Assembly: GCA_022703115.1 (NCBI GenBank)
Contig: JAKLEK010000031.1
Coordinates: forward strand, 1-11,839
Direction of reading: 5' to 3'
Source: Elusimicrobiota bacterium
Lineage (GTDB): Bacteria > Elusimicrobiota > Elusimicrobia > Elusimicrobiales > UBA9959
Length of the DNA: 11,839 nt
Shown: in pieces, positions 1-7,241 of the stretch
How the letters are laid out: every line of letters begins with the position of its first letter
Position numbering within the stretch: the stretch's first letter is position 1
Translations under genes and position numbers: made by a program
Notes under the pieces: model-generated
The model's input: only the letters and a program-made list of their open reading frames with translations
What the model was told of the DNA's origin: nothing
The model's database searches: none

Positions 1-432
1 GAAAAGGCCGTGCAGAAGGCCCTCAAGGCGGATTCTCCAGCCGCGGCCGCCGCGGCTCTGAAGAAGGCCAAAGGCCTGCTGGTTTCCGACGAGGACAAGG
101 CCGCCGCGATTGAATCGTTCGACCGGGAAGGGATAGCGGTCTCCAAGGCCGCCACCGGGGTGCTGAAGGACCTGCATACCGAGGTCTCGAGGTCCATAGA
201 TTTTTACCTCTCGCAGGGCGTGGACCATTCCATCTCCAGGATACTGCTGTCGGGCGGTATCGCCAATATGGGCAATCTCGCCGCTTTCATGACCGGCGAG
301 TTCAAAGTGCCGGTGGAAATAATCGACCCCTTCGCGTTCCTGTCGCCGCCTGTCAATGTGCCGAAAGAAGTCCTTCCGTCCATGGCTGTGGCGGCCGGGC
401 TGGCTCTGCGGAAGCTCAAGGACTGGAAATAA
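1..432 (+). CDS. pilM: Type IV pilus assembly protein PilM (3' part)
   Basis: This is the C-terminal 143 residues of an open frame that runs in from the left edge, so the true start lies outside the window. The segment ILLSGGIANMGNLAAFM followed by VPVEIIDPF matches the late phosphate/adenosine-binding part of the actin/FtsA-like fold of PilM. The preceding helix (DLHTEVSRSIDFYLSQG) is also typical of the family. PilM is a cytoplasmic ATP-binding protein that binds the N-terminal tail of PilN and links the pilus motor to the periplasmic alignment complex. The order pilM-N-O-P-Q downstream supports the call strongly. An Ala/Lys-rich stretch near the start of the visible part (about residues 5-22) looks like a variable insertion. 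The stop overlaps the pilN start by one base (TAATG), which points to translational coupling. Confidence 0.93.
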   Translation, partial: EKAVQKALKADSPAAAAAALKKAKGLLVSDEDKAAAIESFDREGIAVSKAATGVLKDLHTEVSRSIDFYLSQGVDHSISRILLSGGIANMGNLAAFMTGEFKVPVEIIDPFAFLSPPVNVPKEVLPSMAVAAGLALRKLKDWK

Positions 433-986
433 TGATACGGATCAACCTTATTCCGCCGGAGTACGTGGAGAAACTGGACCGCAGGGCCATTATCGCCAAA
501 ACGGCGGTCGCCGGCGTCGCGGTCGTCGCCGTTATAACGCTGGCGTCGATCTGGCATTTCACGGAGAAGACGACCAGCGAGATGAAGATGCGCCGGCTTC
601 AGACCGAACTTAAGAGCCTGGAGGGGGACGTGGCCAAGGTAAAGGCCATCGAGGCCGAGATCGCGGAGGTCAACCGCTATCTGGCGTCGATAAACAGCAT
701 AACCCAGGGAAGGCTGGTCTATCCGCATTTCATGCTGGACATAGTTTCCGATATGCCCGGCACCATATGGCTCGGCGGGATAACCACCACGCTCAGCGGT
801 TCGACGCTGTCGCTGACCATCCCGGTCAATTCAAGGTCGGCTTACGACCTGGCGTACTGGATAAATAGACTCGAGACGGATACCGCGAGATATTCGGACG
901 TTTCCGTGAACGCCATCTCCGCCGCGGAGTCCGATTCCGGCAGAACGTTCACCACGACCATTAGCATGAAGTACAACTGCCGGTAG
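432..986 (+). CDS. pilN: Type IV pilus inner-membrane protein PilN
   Basis: This 184-residue protein begins MIRINLIPPEY, the conserved cytoplasmic INLLP-type tail that inserts into PilM. One transmembrane helix follows at about residues 22-43. A periplasmic helix/coiled-coil region (about 45-95) comes next, then a ferredoxin-like domain (about 100-184) with the pattern MPGTIWLGGIT and a late beta-strand TFTTTISMKY. PilN pairs with PilO in the inner membrane and carries the link from PilM to PilP/PilQ. Length and layout are normal for the family. The start overlaps the pilM stop (TAATG); a weak AAGGA lies about 10 bases upstream inside pilM. The gene sits in the standard pilMNOPQ order. Confidence 0.93.
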   Translation: MIRINLIPPEYVEKLDRRAIIAKTAVAGVAVVAVITLASIWHFTEKTTSEMKMRRLQTELKSLEGDVAKVKAIEAEIAEVNRYLASINSITQGRLVYPHFMLDIVSDMPGTIWLGGITTTLSGSTLSLTIPVNSRSAYDLAYWINRLETDTARYSDVSVNAISAAESDSGRTFTTTISMKYNCR

Positions 987-999
987 CGGTACTCCGCTT

Positions 1000-1608
1000 A
1001 TGAACCAAATACAGCTGACGAAAGAACAATTGGGGAAGATCGCGGGAGGAGTGGTCCTGGCGGGCGGTTTCCTTTACGTATACGCTTTCTATTTCTGGAT
1101 CCCGACTTCAAAGGTCATAGCCGCCAACTCGAAGAAGAACGCCGCCATGGAGAAGGACATAGCGGCGGCCAAGGCGCAGAAAGCCGCTTTCCCGGACCTG
1201 GAGGCCAAATTGGCCTCCCTGAAAGAAGAAAAAGAAGAGGTCCAGCAGAGGCTGCCGGGCGCCAAACAGTTCCCCGACGTCATTAAGACGGTGGAGACCC
1301 TGAGCGCCAAGCACAAGGTGCGGGTCCAGAGCATAGCTCCGAGCGGCAGCGCGAACACCGAGTATTTCATCCGGACGATGTACAGAATAACCGCGACCGG
1401 GAATTATCACGACATCGGCCGCTTCCTGGCCGCTCTCGGCCTTGAGGTCCGGATCATGACGGTGGAGAATCTCTCTCTCTCAGGGACTCCCGGCTCGGAT
1501 GCCGGCACCGCCTCCGCCGCGTTCACTCTGGTCACGTACCAGTACAACGAAAACACTAAACCCGCCCCGGCCGCCAAGCCGGGTTCTAAGAAGAAGAAGA
1601 AGAAATGA
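1000..1608 (+). CDS. pilO: Type IV pilus inner-membrane protein PilO
   Basis: This 202-residue protein has one transmembrane helix near the N-terminus (about residues 15-34). A strongly charged coiled coil follows (about 40-85, rich in Lys, Glu and Ala). A periplasmic ferredoxin-like domain then contains PDVIKTVETLSAKHKVRV and YHDIGRFLAALG, both usual for PilO. PilO forms a heterodimer with PilN that aligns the inner-membrane machine with the secretin. The protein ends in an Ala/Pro/Lys tail closing with six consecutive lysines, encoded by AAG repeats, which is not a standard family feature. The start follows pilN by 13 bases and has no clear Shine-Dalgarno motif, so reinitiation after pilN is likely. 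No earlier in-frame start exists between the pilN stop and this ATG. Confidence 0.92.
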   Translation: MNQIQLTKEQLGKIAGGVVLAGGFLYVYAFYFWIPTSKVIAANSKKNAAMEKDIAAAKAQKAAFPDLEAKLASLKEEKEEVQQRLPGAKQFPDVIKTVETLSAKHKVRVQSIAPSGSANTEYFIRTMYRITATGNYHDIGRFLAALGLEVRIMTVENLSLSGTPGSDAGTASAAFTLVTYQYNENTKPAPAAKPGSKKKKKK

Positions 1609-1610
1609 GG
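1607..1610 (+). promoter_or_regulatory. Shine-Dalgarno of pilP overlapping the pilO stop
   Basis: GAGG lies five bases before the ATG at 1616 and overlaps the TGA stop of pilO. This decides the pilP start: the same frame is open further upstream to 1499, but that part overlaps the conserved end of pilO and has no such site. Confidence 0.65.
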
Positions 1611-1615
1611 CCGTA

Positions 1616-2122
1616 ATGTCCGTTCTTATGAAAAAGACCGCATGCCGCGTCGCTTTCCTCCGGCCCTCCCCGGCTTCGGCTTTGCCCGGCTTGTTATGCC
1701 TGGCCGCGGGCCTTTCGCTTTCCGCGTCGCCCCGTCCCTGCCGGGCGGTCGAGGTCTCCACCGCGCCCCTGACCGTGGCGGAGGCGTACTATGCGCCCAG
1801 GTACAGGGACCCTTTCGTCGTCTCCATGGTGTTCGGCGACGAGCACGCGCCAGGCAGCCGGGTGGCCGTAAGTTCGGTGGCGGACTCGACGTTCAGCGTA
1901 TATAATCTGTCCTTGACCGGCATAATGGAGGACAGCCGCGCCAAAGAGGCGCTGCTGTCCGACAGGTCCGCCGGCCGCACCTACGTTCTGAAGGGCGGGC
2001 GGCTTTTTGACTCCAAGAAAAAGCAGGTGCCGGGAGTTTCCGGCGTGATAAAAGGCAAGCAGGTCATCCTGATGACCAGCGACAAACAGGTCAACCAGCT
2101 TAATCTGCGTGAAAACGAATAG
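1616..2122 (+). CDS. pilP: Type IV pilus protein PilP-like
   Basis: This 168-residue exported protein has a basic N-region (MKK, later an Arg), a long hydrophobic stretch up to about residue 32, and a likely signal peptidase I site near CRA-VEV. The mature part begins with a segment ending YRDPFVV, the family's hallmark (R/K)DPF motif. A compact beta domain follows: LSLTGIMEDSRAKEALL, then YVLKGGRLFD, GVSGVIKGKQVIL and QLNL. PilP bridges the PilNO dimer to the N0 domain of PilQ. Classical PilP is a lipoprotein, but neither Cys in the leader (GLLC, PRPC) sits in a convincing lipobox. A second ATG at 1628 (MKKTAC) is a possible alternative start. pilQ follows after 19 bases. Confidence 0.85.
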   Translation: MSVLMKKTACRVAFLRPSPASALPGLLCLAAGLSLSASPRPCRAVEVSTAPLTVAEAYYAPRYRDPFVVSMVFGDEHAPGSRVAVSSVADSTFSVYNLSLTGIMEDSRAKEALLSDRSAGRTYVLKGGRLFDSKKKQVPGVSGVIKGKQVILMTSDKQVNQLNLRENE

Positions 2123-2131
2123 TACCGCAGC

Positions 2132-2138
2132 GGAGAGG
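2132..2138 (+). promoter_or_regulatory. Shine-Dalgarno deciding the pilQ start
   Basis: GGAGAGG lies just upstream of the ATG at 2142, whose product starts MKKITALTLTGLF, a regular signal peptide. An in-frame GTG at 2109 overlaps the end of pilP and would put 11 polar residues before the signal peptide, so it is disfavoured. Confidence 0.7.
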
Positions 2139-2141
2139 AAA

Positions 2142-4040
2142 ATGAAAAAAATCACGGCTTTAACCCTTACCGGACTGTTCCTGGCCCAGAACCCTGTCTT
2201 CCTGTACGCCGCGGAGACCGCGATGGTCGAATCGGTGCGGGTTTCGGGTGAAAGCGTCTACATCACCACGGACAAGCCGGTAAAATACAAGGTTTTTCCC
2301 GTAAGCTCGCCGCGCAAACTGGTGGTGGAACTGGAGAACGCCAAGCTGAAGACCCTCGAAGAGATCCCGGTGAACGGGGTGTTCATCTCCAGGGTCAGGA
2401 CCGGGCAGTTCAAGACCTCCCCGGTGAGCGTGGCCAGGATAGTGCTGGAGCTGGCGCAGAAAGGCGCGCACGATATTACCCAGAAAGGCAACGAGCTTGT
2501 GGTGGTCATGGGCGGCAAGCTGGCGGAAAAACCTTCGGGCCAGAAAGCCGCGGCTCCGGCGGCAGCTTCCGCCCCGGCCAAGGTCATACCGCCTTCCGTT
2601 GATAAGCCGGCCGCCCCCGCGGCCAAGCCCGCTCCGGAGGCCGCGCCCTCGGCGCCAGTTTCCGGAGAGGTAAAGGTGATACCCCCGAGTTCCAAGTCTC
2701 CGGCGGCCGCTCCGGTCTCGGTGAAGCCTTCCGACCTCGGCAGGGAAAGCGCCCCGGCCATCGCTCCGGTCAAGGCCGCGGTGCGGCCTCTCGGCAGGGG
2801 CGATAAGGACATAATGGCCAGCCTGCCCACGGACACTATCAATCTGGATTATCCGGAAGTGGAGGTCCGGGACCTCATCAGCATGCTGGCCGCCAAGGCC
2901 GGCATCAACGTCATTTACAGCAACGATGTCACCGGCTCCACCAGCATCAATCTCTCCAAGGTCCCTTTCGACGAGGCGTTCAGGATAGTGCTGAGCATGA
3001 ACGGTCTCGCCGCCCAGCAGGTAGGGGATAATATCCTGAGGATAGCCTCTCCGCAGACCTTCCTGACCGAACAGAAGAAGGTGTATCCGCAGACGCGGGT
3101 GTTCTTCCTCAATTACGCCGTCGCTTCCGAAGCCAAGACCCAGATAGCCGCGGTCGCGGCCGCGGAGGGGCGCAGCGGCGTCACTATCTCCGTGGACGCG
3201 ACCAACAACGCTCTTATCGTCACCGATTCCCCGATGGGACTCGAGAACATAGCGCGGCTGATCAAAAATCTGGACCGTATGCCGAAGCAGGTGATGATCG
3301 AGGTCAAGCTGCTGGAAGTGAACCTGGACAACGAATTGAGCCTGGGAATACAGTGGGACGCCAACGCGACCACCCCCGACGCCGCCCAGCCGGGCGGCGC
3401 CCTGCCGATGACCATAGCGCAGCACGCCCAGACGAACATCTCCGGAGCGTTCAATCCTCCGGCCATCGGCGGCGGTTACGGCACCCTGGTCATCGGAAAG
3501 CTGATGGCCAATTCCAAGCTTAACGCCACCATCGCCACCCACGCGAAAAAAGGCAAGCTCAAGGTCCTGTCCGATCCGAAGGTGGTCACGGTCCACAACA
3601 AAGAGGCGACGATAAACATCACGGACCAGACGCCGTTCGATCAGCAGACGGTCACGATCGGCTCCAACGGCCAGCCGACCATCGCTCACGCCTACTCCAA
3701 TATAACGACCGGTATATCGCTCAGGGTCACGCCGACCATAAATACGGACGGCCGCATCTCCATGCATCTCGTGCCTTCCGTAAGCCAGCTGTCCGCTGTG
3801 CCTAACGGCGTGGCGCCTCCGCCGACCGCCACCAGGGACACCAACACCAACGTCATAGTGAAAGACGGCGAGACCGTGGTCATAGGCGGACTGATACAGG
3901 ACAGTCAGAGCGAGACGGTCTACAAGGTCCCTCTTCTGGGCGATATCCCCATCCTCGGCTGGCTTTTCAAGAAGAAGAGCATGGCCAGGACCAGGAAAGA
4001 GCTCCTGATCTTCGTAACGCCCCGGGTTATAGAGGACTGA
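2142..4040 (+). CDS. pilQ: Type IV pilus secretin PilQ
   Basis: This 632-residue secretin forms the outer-membrane pore through which the pilus passes. Domains in order are: signal peptide (1 to about 24, cleavage near YAA-ET); one AMIN domain (about 26-124) for peptidoglycan binding; a Pro/Ala/Lys-rich linker (about 125-225); the STN/N0 domain (about 232-303, with INLDYPEVEVRDLISMLA); an N1 domain (about 318-380, with NNALIVTDSPMGLENI and LIKNLDRMPKQVMIEVKLLE); and the secretin barrel domain (about 385-630). The C-terminal signature is textbook: DGETVVIGGLI, then KVPLLGDIPILGWLF and ELLIFVTPRVI. The start at 2142 is chosen over an upstream in-frame GTG at 2109 because of its ribosome site and clean signal peptide. 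The linker holds two copies of a KVIPPS motif. The gene is last in the pil block and is followed by a probable terminator. Confidence 0.96.
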   Translation: MKKITALTLTGLFLAQNPVFLYAAETAMVESVRVSGESVYITTDKPVKYKVFPVSSPRKLVVELENAKLKTLEEIPVNGVFISRVRTGQFKTSPVSVARIVLELAQKGAHDITQKGNELVVVMGGKLAEKPSGQKAAAPAAASAPAKVIPPSVDKPAAPAAKPAPEAAPSAPVSGEVKVIPPSSKSPAAAPVSVKPSDLGRESAPAIAPVKAAVRPLGRGDKDIMASLPTDTINLDYPEVEVRDLISMLAAKAGINVIYSNDVTGSTSINLSKVPFDEAFRIVLSMNGLAAQQVGDNILRIASPQTFLTEQKKVYPQTRVFFLNYAVASEAKTQIAAVAAAEGRSGVTISVDATNNALIVTDSPMGLENIARLIKNLDRMPKQVMIEVKLLEVNLDNELSLGIQWDANATTPDAAQPGGALPMTIAQHAQTNISGAFNPPAIGGGYGTLVIGKLMANSKLNATIATHAKKGKLKVLSDPKVVTVHNKEATINITDQTPFDQQTVTIGSNGQPTIAHAYSNITTGISLRVTPTINTDGRISMHLVPSVSQLSAVPNGVAPPPTATRDTNTNVIVKDGETVVIGGLIQDSQSETVYKVPLLGDIPILGWLFKKKSMARTRKELLIFVTPRVIED

Positions 4041-4058
4041 CGTCCTTAGCGCGCCGCT

Positions 4059-4103
4059 CCGGAAAACGCCGCCCCGGCGCGGCCGCCCCGGCGGTTTTTC
4101 CGG
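4059..4103 (+). terminator. Probable intrinsic (possibly bidirectional) terminator after pilQ
   Basis: CCGGAAAA at 4059-4066 pairs perfectly with TTTTCCGG at 4096-4103. Inside it, after a three-base internal loop, CCGCC at 4069-4073 pairs with GGCGG at 4090-4094. The GC-rich inner stem is followed at once by TTTTT (4095-4099). This is the normal layout of an A-tract/hairpin/T-tract terminator that could act in both directions. It lies 18 bases after the pilQ stop and 16 bases before the next gene, so it probably separates the pil operon from the ligase genes. Partial read-through remains possible. Confidence 0.7.
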
Positions 4104-4119
4104 GCGGTTCCCGCTTCAA

Positions 4120-5580
4120 ATGCTTCTTCTCACGGTCGCTTCCTGCCTTTTGTTAGCCCCGGTCCTGCAGGGCGTATGGGGCTTCCGTACGCAGTTCCTT
4201 TTCGAGGCCGGCCTTTTCCTTTGCGGCGGCGGCTGGTTATTCCGGAAGAGCCTCGCCGGCGGTTATCCGGTATTTTTTTCCGACAGAAAGAACCTGCCCC
4301 TGCTGCCGGCCGTCTTTTTCGCCCTGCTGTCGGTCCTGCTGAGCCCGGTCCGGGCTCTTGTCGCGCCTGAATGGTGGACCTTCGCCGCCGGAGCGTTCGC
4401 TCTCTCCCTCGCCGCTTCTCTCGACGCCGTCGGCCGGCGTCAGGCGGAGCTGGCCCTCAGGGTTTCCGCCTGGTTCATCGTTCTGCTCGGGCTGTACCAG
4501 GCCTTGGTGATGAAAAGCCCCAACGTCTCCGCCTCGCTGACCAATCCGAACGCTCTGGCTCTTTTCACGGTCATGCTCCTGCCCGCCGCGGCGGCGTGGC
4601 GTGACCTACCGCTGGCCGGAGCCCTGTCCGCGCTGCTGCTGTTCACCGGCTCCTCCGCCGCGGTCGTGGCTCTGTCCGCCGCGGCCGGACTCTGTCTTGT
4701 GGAAAGCGGCCGGCTCTCCTTCCGGGGCCGGGGCCCGCTGCTTTTTTCGGTCATAGGTTCCGCGGTCGTGTTCGCGGTGTGGCGGTCCGATCCTTCCTCG
4801 CTGGCGGACAGGCTGGATTGGTGGCGTGCCGCGTTCAGGATGTTCGCCGACAGGCCGCTCCTCGGGGCCGGAGCGGGCTCCTTCGCCTACCTGTACCCGG
4901 CCTATCACGTAGTCCGGCCCGGAGAGGCGGCCACGGTCTACGCGCACAGTTATTATCTGGAATTCCTGGCTGAGAACGGGGCTCTGGCCGCCGCCTGCTG
5001 GTTCTGGTTCGTCGCCGTCCGCTTCCGCTCGCTGAGCGGCTTCAGACGGTATTCCGCGGCCGCGGCGCTGGTCCATTCCTGCGTAGACTTCGGTCTGTCC
5101 GTGCCCGGCAACTTCCTGGTATTCTGCTGCCTGCTGGGCGGTTCGGATCCAGCGGGGAATGAGCGGCCCGCGCACGCGCCTTTCGTTCTGACGGCCGCGG
5201 CCGCCGCTCTGGGCTGCTTCTTTTCGCTGTGCGGGACATTTTCGGTCCAGCTCCGGCTTGAAGACCTGCGGACGGGAGCCATGTCGGCCCTGTCGGCCGG
5301 CGACTTCCCATCCGCGGAGAGGCTGATCTCTTACGCGGCCCGCCTTGACCCCGGCAACCCGCTGGTACCCTCCCTGCTGGGCCGCATGCGCATGCGCCGC
5401 GCGTTCGAGAGCAAGGACGGGGGGAAACTTCTCGAAGCCGCGGCGGACCTTGAGCGCGCGGTCCTTCTGAACCCTTACGATGTCGGCGCGTGGCGGGGCC
5501 TGGAGACGATCTATTCCTCGCTTGGCGGGGGCGCGGCGCTGGAAGGGCTTAATAAAAGGAAAGCGGAGGCGCTGCGATGA
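4120..5580 (+). CDS. O-antigen ligase/polymerase (Wzy_C-like) membrane protein with C-terminal TPR-like region
   Basis: This 486-residue protein has about ten hydrophobic segments up to about residue 375, then a soluble helical tail. Family features are TNPNALALF (141-149), a large loop starting near residue 222 with RLDWWRAAFRMF and RPLLGAGAGSF, then YAHSYYLEFLAENG (274-287), and late HSCVDFGLSVPG (319-330). These are the landmarks of the WaaL/Wzy/PglL superfamily, which transfers or polymerises undecaprenyl-linked glycans at the periplasmic face. The Arg and His in the loop are the residues usually essential. The tail (about 383-486) looks like two or three TPR-type helical pairs (SAGDFPSAERLISYAARLDP; LERAVLLNPYDVGAW). 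No clear ribosome site precedes the ATG, so the exact start is uncertain. It overlaps the next gene by ATGA. Lipid-A ligase, glycan polymerase and protein O-glycosyltransferase activities cannot be told apart from sequence alone. Confidence 0.83.
   Translation: MLLLTVASCLLLAPVLQGVWGFRTQFLFEAGLFLCGGGWLFRKSLAGGYPVFFSDRKNLPLLPAVFFALLSVLLSPVRALVAPEWWTFAAGAFALSLAASLDAVGRRQAELALRVSAWFIVLLGLYQALVMKSPNVSASLTNPNALALFTVMLLPAAAAWRDLPLAGALSALLLFTGSSAAVVALSAAAGLCLVESGRLSFRGRGPLLFSVIGSAVVFAVWRSDPSSLADRLDWWRAAFRMFADRPLLGAGAGSFAYLYPAYHVVRPGEAATVYAHSYYLEFLAENGALAAACWFWFVAVRFRSLSGFRRYSAAAALVHSCVDFGLSVPGNFLVFCCLLGGSDPAGNERPAHAPFVLTAAAAALGCFFSLCGTFSVQLRLEDLRTGAMSALSAGDFPSAERLISYAARLDPGNPLVPSLLGRMRMRRAFESKDGGKLLEAAADLERAVLLNPYDVGAWRGLETIYSSLGGGAALEGLNKRKAEALR
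5565..5569 (+). promoter_or_regulatory. Shine-Dalgarno for the second ligase gene
   Basis: GGAGG lies seven bases before the ATG at 5577, within the end of the upstream gene. It fixes the start at the ATGA overlap. Confidence 0.65.
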
Positions 5581-7241
5581 ACCTCGCGCCGTCGGCTTTG
5601 CTTCTGTTCGCCGTCGCGGCCGGCGGGCTGCGTTCATGGGAAGCGCTGGGCCTGTTCGCCGCGGTATTCGCCGTCGTCCTAGTTCTGGACAGAGACTTTT
5701 CGTTCTCCGGGCTGGGGATATGGGGAGCGCTGGCGTTCTGGCTGGCCGCGGGTCTCGCTTTCTCGCCGGAACCGCTGAACAGTTTCCGCACATTCTCCGC
5801 GTACGCGCTGTTCTTCGCCTTCTTTATGTTCTGCGGCCGAAGAGGCCCGTCGGCTGGAAGGTCCTGGACTATTACGGTAATGGCCCTGGGCGCCGCGGCC
5901 GCCGGGCTCTCGGTGGCGGAAGCCTCGGCCGGCATAAGCCCGGGGCGGATCCTGGGCGTCAACCCCGGCTATGGCGCCGCTTTCACGGCCGCTTCGGCCG
6001 CTGGGGCGGCGGCGGTGTTCGCCGGAGCCAGGGGACGGGCCCGCGCGCTTTCGGCCCTGCTGCTCGTGTTCCTTTCAGCGGGTCTTGTCGCTTCCCATTC
6101 CCGGAGCGGAATGCTCGGGGCTTTGGCCGCCGTCATATATCTATCGTGGAGGGGGGCCGGCCTCCGCCGTCCATTGCTGGCGGCCGCCGTCCTTCTGCTC
6201 GTCATAGCGCTTCTGCCCGGCAGAAGCCTGGACTGGATGATGAAGCTGGACGCTCCTCTTTCCCTGGAGCGTCTGAAGATCTGGCGGACCGCTCTGCAAG
6301 CCGCGGCCGCCTTTCCGGCGTTCGGCGCGGGCGCGGGCCTTTTCGAGCGAGCGTTCGAGATGTTCAAATTCCCGTTCTACAACGGGATCTCATTCTACGG
6401 GCACAGCACGCCGCACGCGCACAGTTCGCTGCTGAACATGGCCGCTGAAGCCGGCCTGCCCGCCGCCGCTCTGCTGGCGCTGGGTTGGGGACGGAGCGTC
6501 TTCTCCGCCGATGACGGCCGGACGGACACGGCGGTCCTGAAGGCGTTCTCCGTTTCGCTGTTCGTACAGGCTTCGGTGGACGTGGTCCTGTACGCCGGCG
6601 TTATGCAGCTTTTCTTCTTCGGGACGCTCGGTTTGCTGGCGGCTACCGGGAAGAGGGAGGAACTCTCTCAACGGTCCCGGGCCGCGGCGCTGGCCGCGCT
6701 CTTCGCCTGCTGGTCGGCCGCCGCTCTGCTTCACGTCCGTTTCGAGCGGGCCAGGACTTGCGCGCTGGACCCGGGAACCGCGCCCGCCGTCAGGGAGGCG
6801 TGTCTGAAAAGGGCCTCTAAGTTCGCGCCCGGGGACCGCGCGCTACTGATGGCGGCCGCGCCCGTTTCCGCGGCGCTTTACGGCAATTACGCCCTGACGG
6901 CCGCCGCGGCGGAGACGGCGGCGCTGGCCAGGCCGAAGGACCCCTTCCCGCTGTTCGACCGGGCGGAAGCTTTATATCGGGCCGGGGCGGCCGGACCGGC
7001 GAAACAGGGTTTCTTGCGGGCTCTGGCGGTGGAGCCGGCCTTCCGCATGGCGCGGCTGCGCCTGGCCGGCATACTGGCGGAAGAGAAGGATTACCGCGCC
7101 GCGCGGGCCGAACTGGCCCGCCTAGAAGCCGCGCGGTCCGGGATACGTCCGTCGGCGCAAGGCGCGTACGACCGGAGATTGCTGGAGGTCCTGGAGGACG
7201 AGTTCCTGGAAGTGAGGGAGAAGATATGGCGGCGACGTTAG
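5577..7241 (+). CDS. Second O-antigen ligase-like membrane protein with C-terminal TPR-like region
   Basis: This 554-residue protein has many hydrophobic segments up to about residue 385, followed by a soluble Ala-rich helical tail. Family landmarks are SHSRSGMLG (173-181, the usual SRg motif before the main loop), SLERLKIWRTAL with FGAGAGLFERAF (229-260), TPHAHSSLLNMAAEAGLP (278-295) and QASVDVVLYAG (331-341). The tail contains TPR-like helix pairs, for example FDRAEALYRAGAAGPAKQGF, RALAVEPAFRMARLRLAG and DYRAARAELARLE. The plan matches the gene just upstream (polytopic ligase core plus TPR), so the two look like old, strongly diverged tandem paralogues. They may act on different acceptors or as a pair. 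The start overlaps the previous stop by ATGA with GGAGG seven bases before it. The end overlaps the next gene by 16 bases. The exact substrate is unknown. Confidence 0.82.
   Translation: MNLAPSALLLFAVAAGGLRSWEALGLFAAVFAVVLVLDRDFSFSGLGIWGALAFWLAAGLAFSPEPLNSFRTFSAYALFFAFFMFCGRRGPSAGRSWTITVMALGAAAAGLSVAEASAGISPGRILGVNPGYGAAFTAASAAGAAAVFAGARGRARALSALLLVFLSAGLVASHSRSGMLGALAAVIYLSWRGAGLRRPLLAAAVLLLVIALLPGRSLDWMMKLDAPLSLERLKIWRTALQAAAAFPAFGAGAGLFERAFEMFKFPFYNGISFYGHSTPHAHSSLLNMAAEAGLPAAALLALGWGRSVFSADDGRTDTAVLKAFSVSLFVQASVDVVLYAGVMQLFFFGTLGLLAATGKREELSQRSRAAALAALFACWSAAALLHVRFERARTCALDPGTAPAVREACLKRASKFAPGDRALLMAAAPVSAALYGNYALTAAAAETAALARPKDPFPLFDRAEALYRAGAAGPAKQGFLRALAVEPAFRMARLRLAGILAEEKDYRAARAELARLEAARSGIRPSAQGAYDRRLLEVLEDEFLEVREKIWRRR

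Noticed and set aside
44..51. Repeated NotI-like GCGGCCGC words here and elsewhere in the window
   Set aside because: They follow from runs of GCC/GCG alanine codons in GC-rich genes, not from a dispersed repeat element.
987..999. Possible regulatory element between pilN and pilO
   Set aside because: The 13-base gap contains no promoter-like, operator-like or hairpin signal; it is a simple spacer.
1588..1608. Programmed frameshift at the AAG run
   Set aside because: There is no classical slippery heptamer, and pilP has its own start and ribosome site immediately after.
1499..1615. Upstream extension of the pilP frame to an earlier ATG
   Set aside because: The extra residues are Pro/Arg-rich, overlap the conserved end of pilO and would destroy the signal peptide. 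A good ribosome site precedes the ATG at 1616.
2160..3767. A 535-codon open frame antisense to pilQ
   Set aside because: Its product is Arg/Gly/His-rich with no family motif, and it lies fully opposite a textbook secretin. Such frames are expected in GC-rich DNA.
4606..5793. A 395-codon open frame antisense to the ligase genes
   Set aside because: Its composition is typical of a shadow frame (Arg/Pro/Gly-rich, no domain), while the + strand frames have clear membrane and family motifs.
5480..6448. A 322-codon + strand frame overlapping the second ligase gene
   Set aside because: It is Arg/Gly-rich without recognisable motifs, and it overlaps the well-supported ligase frame and the end of the one before it.
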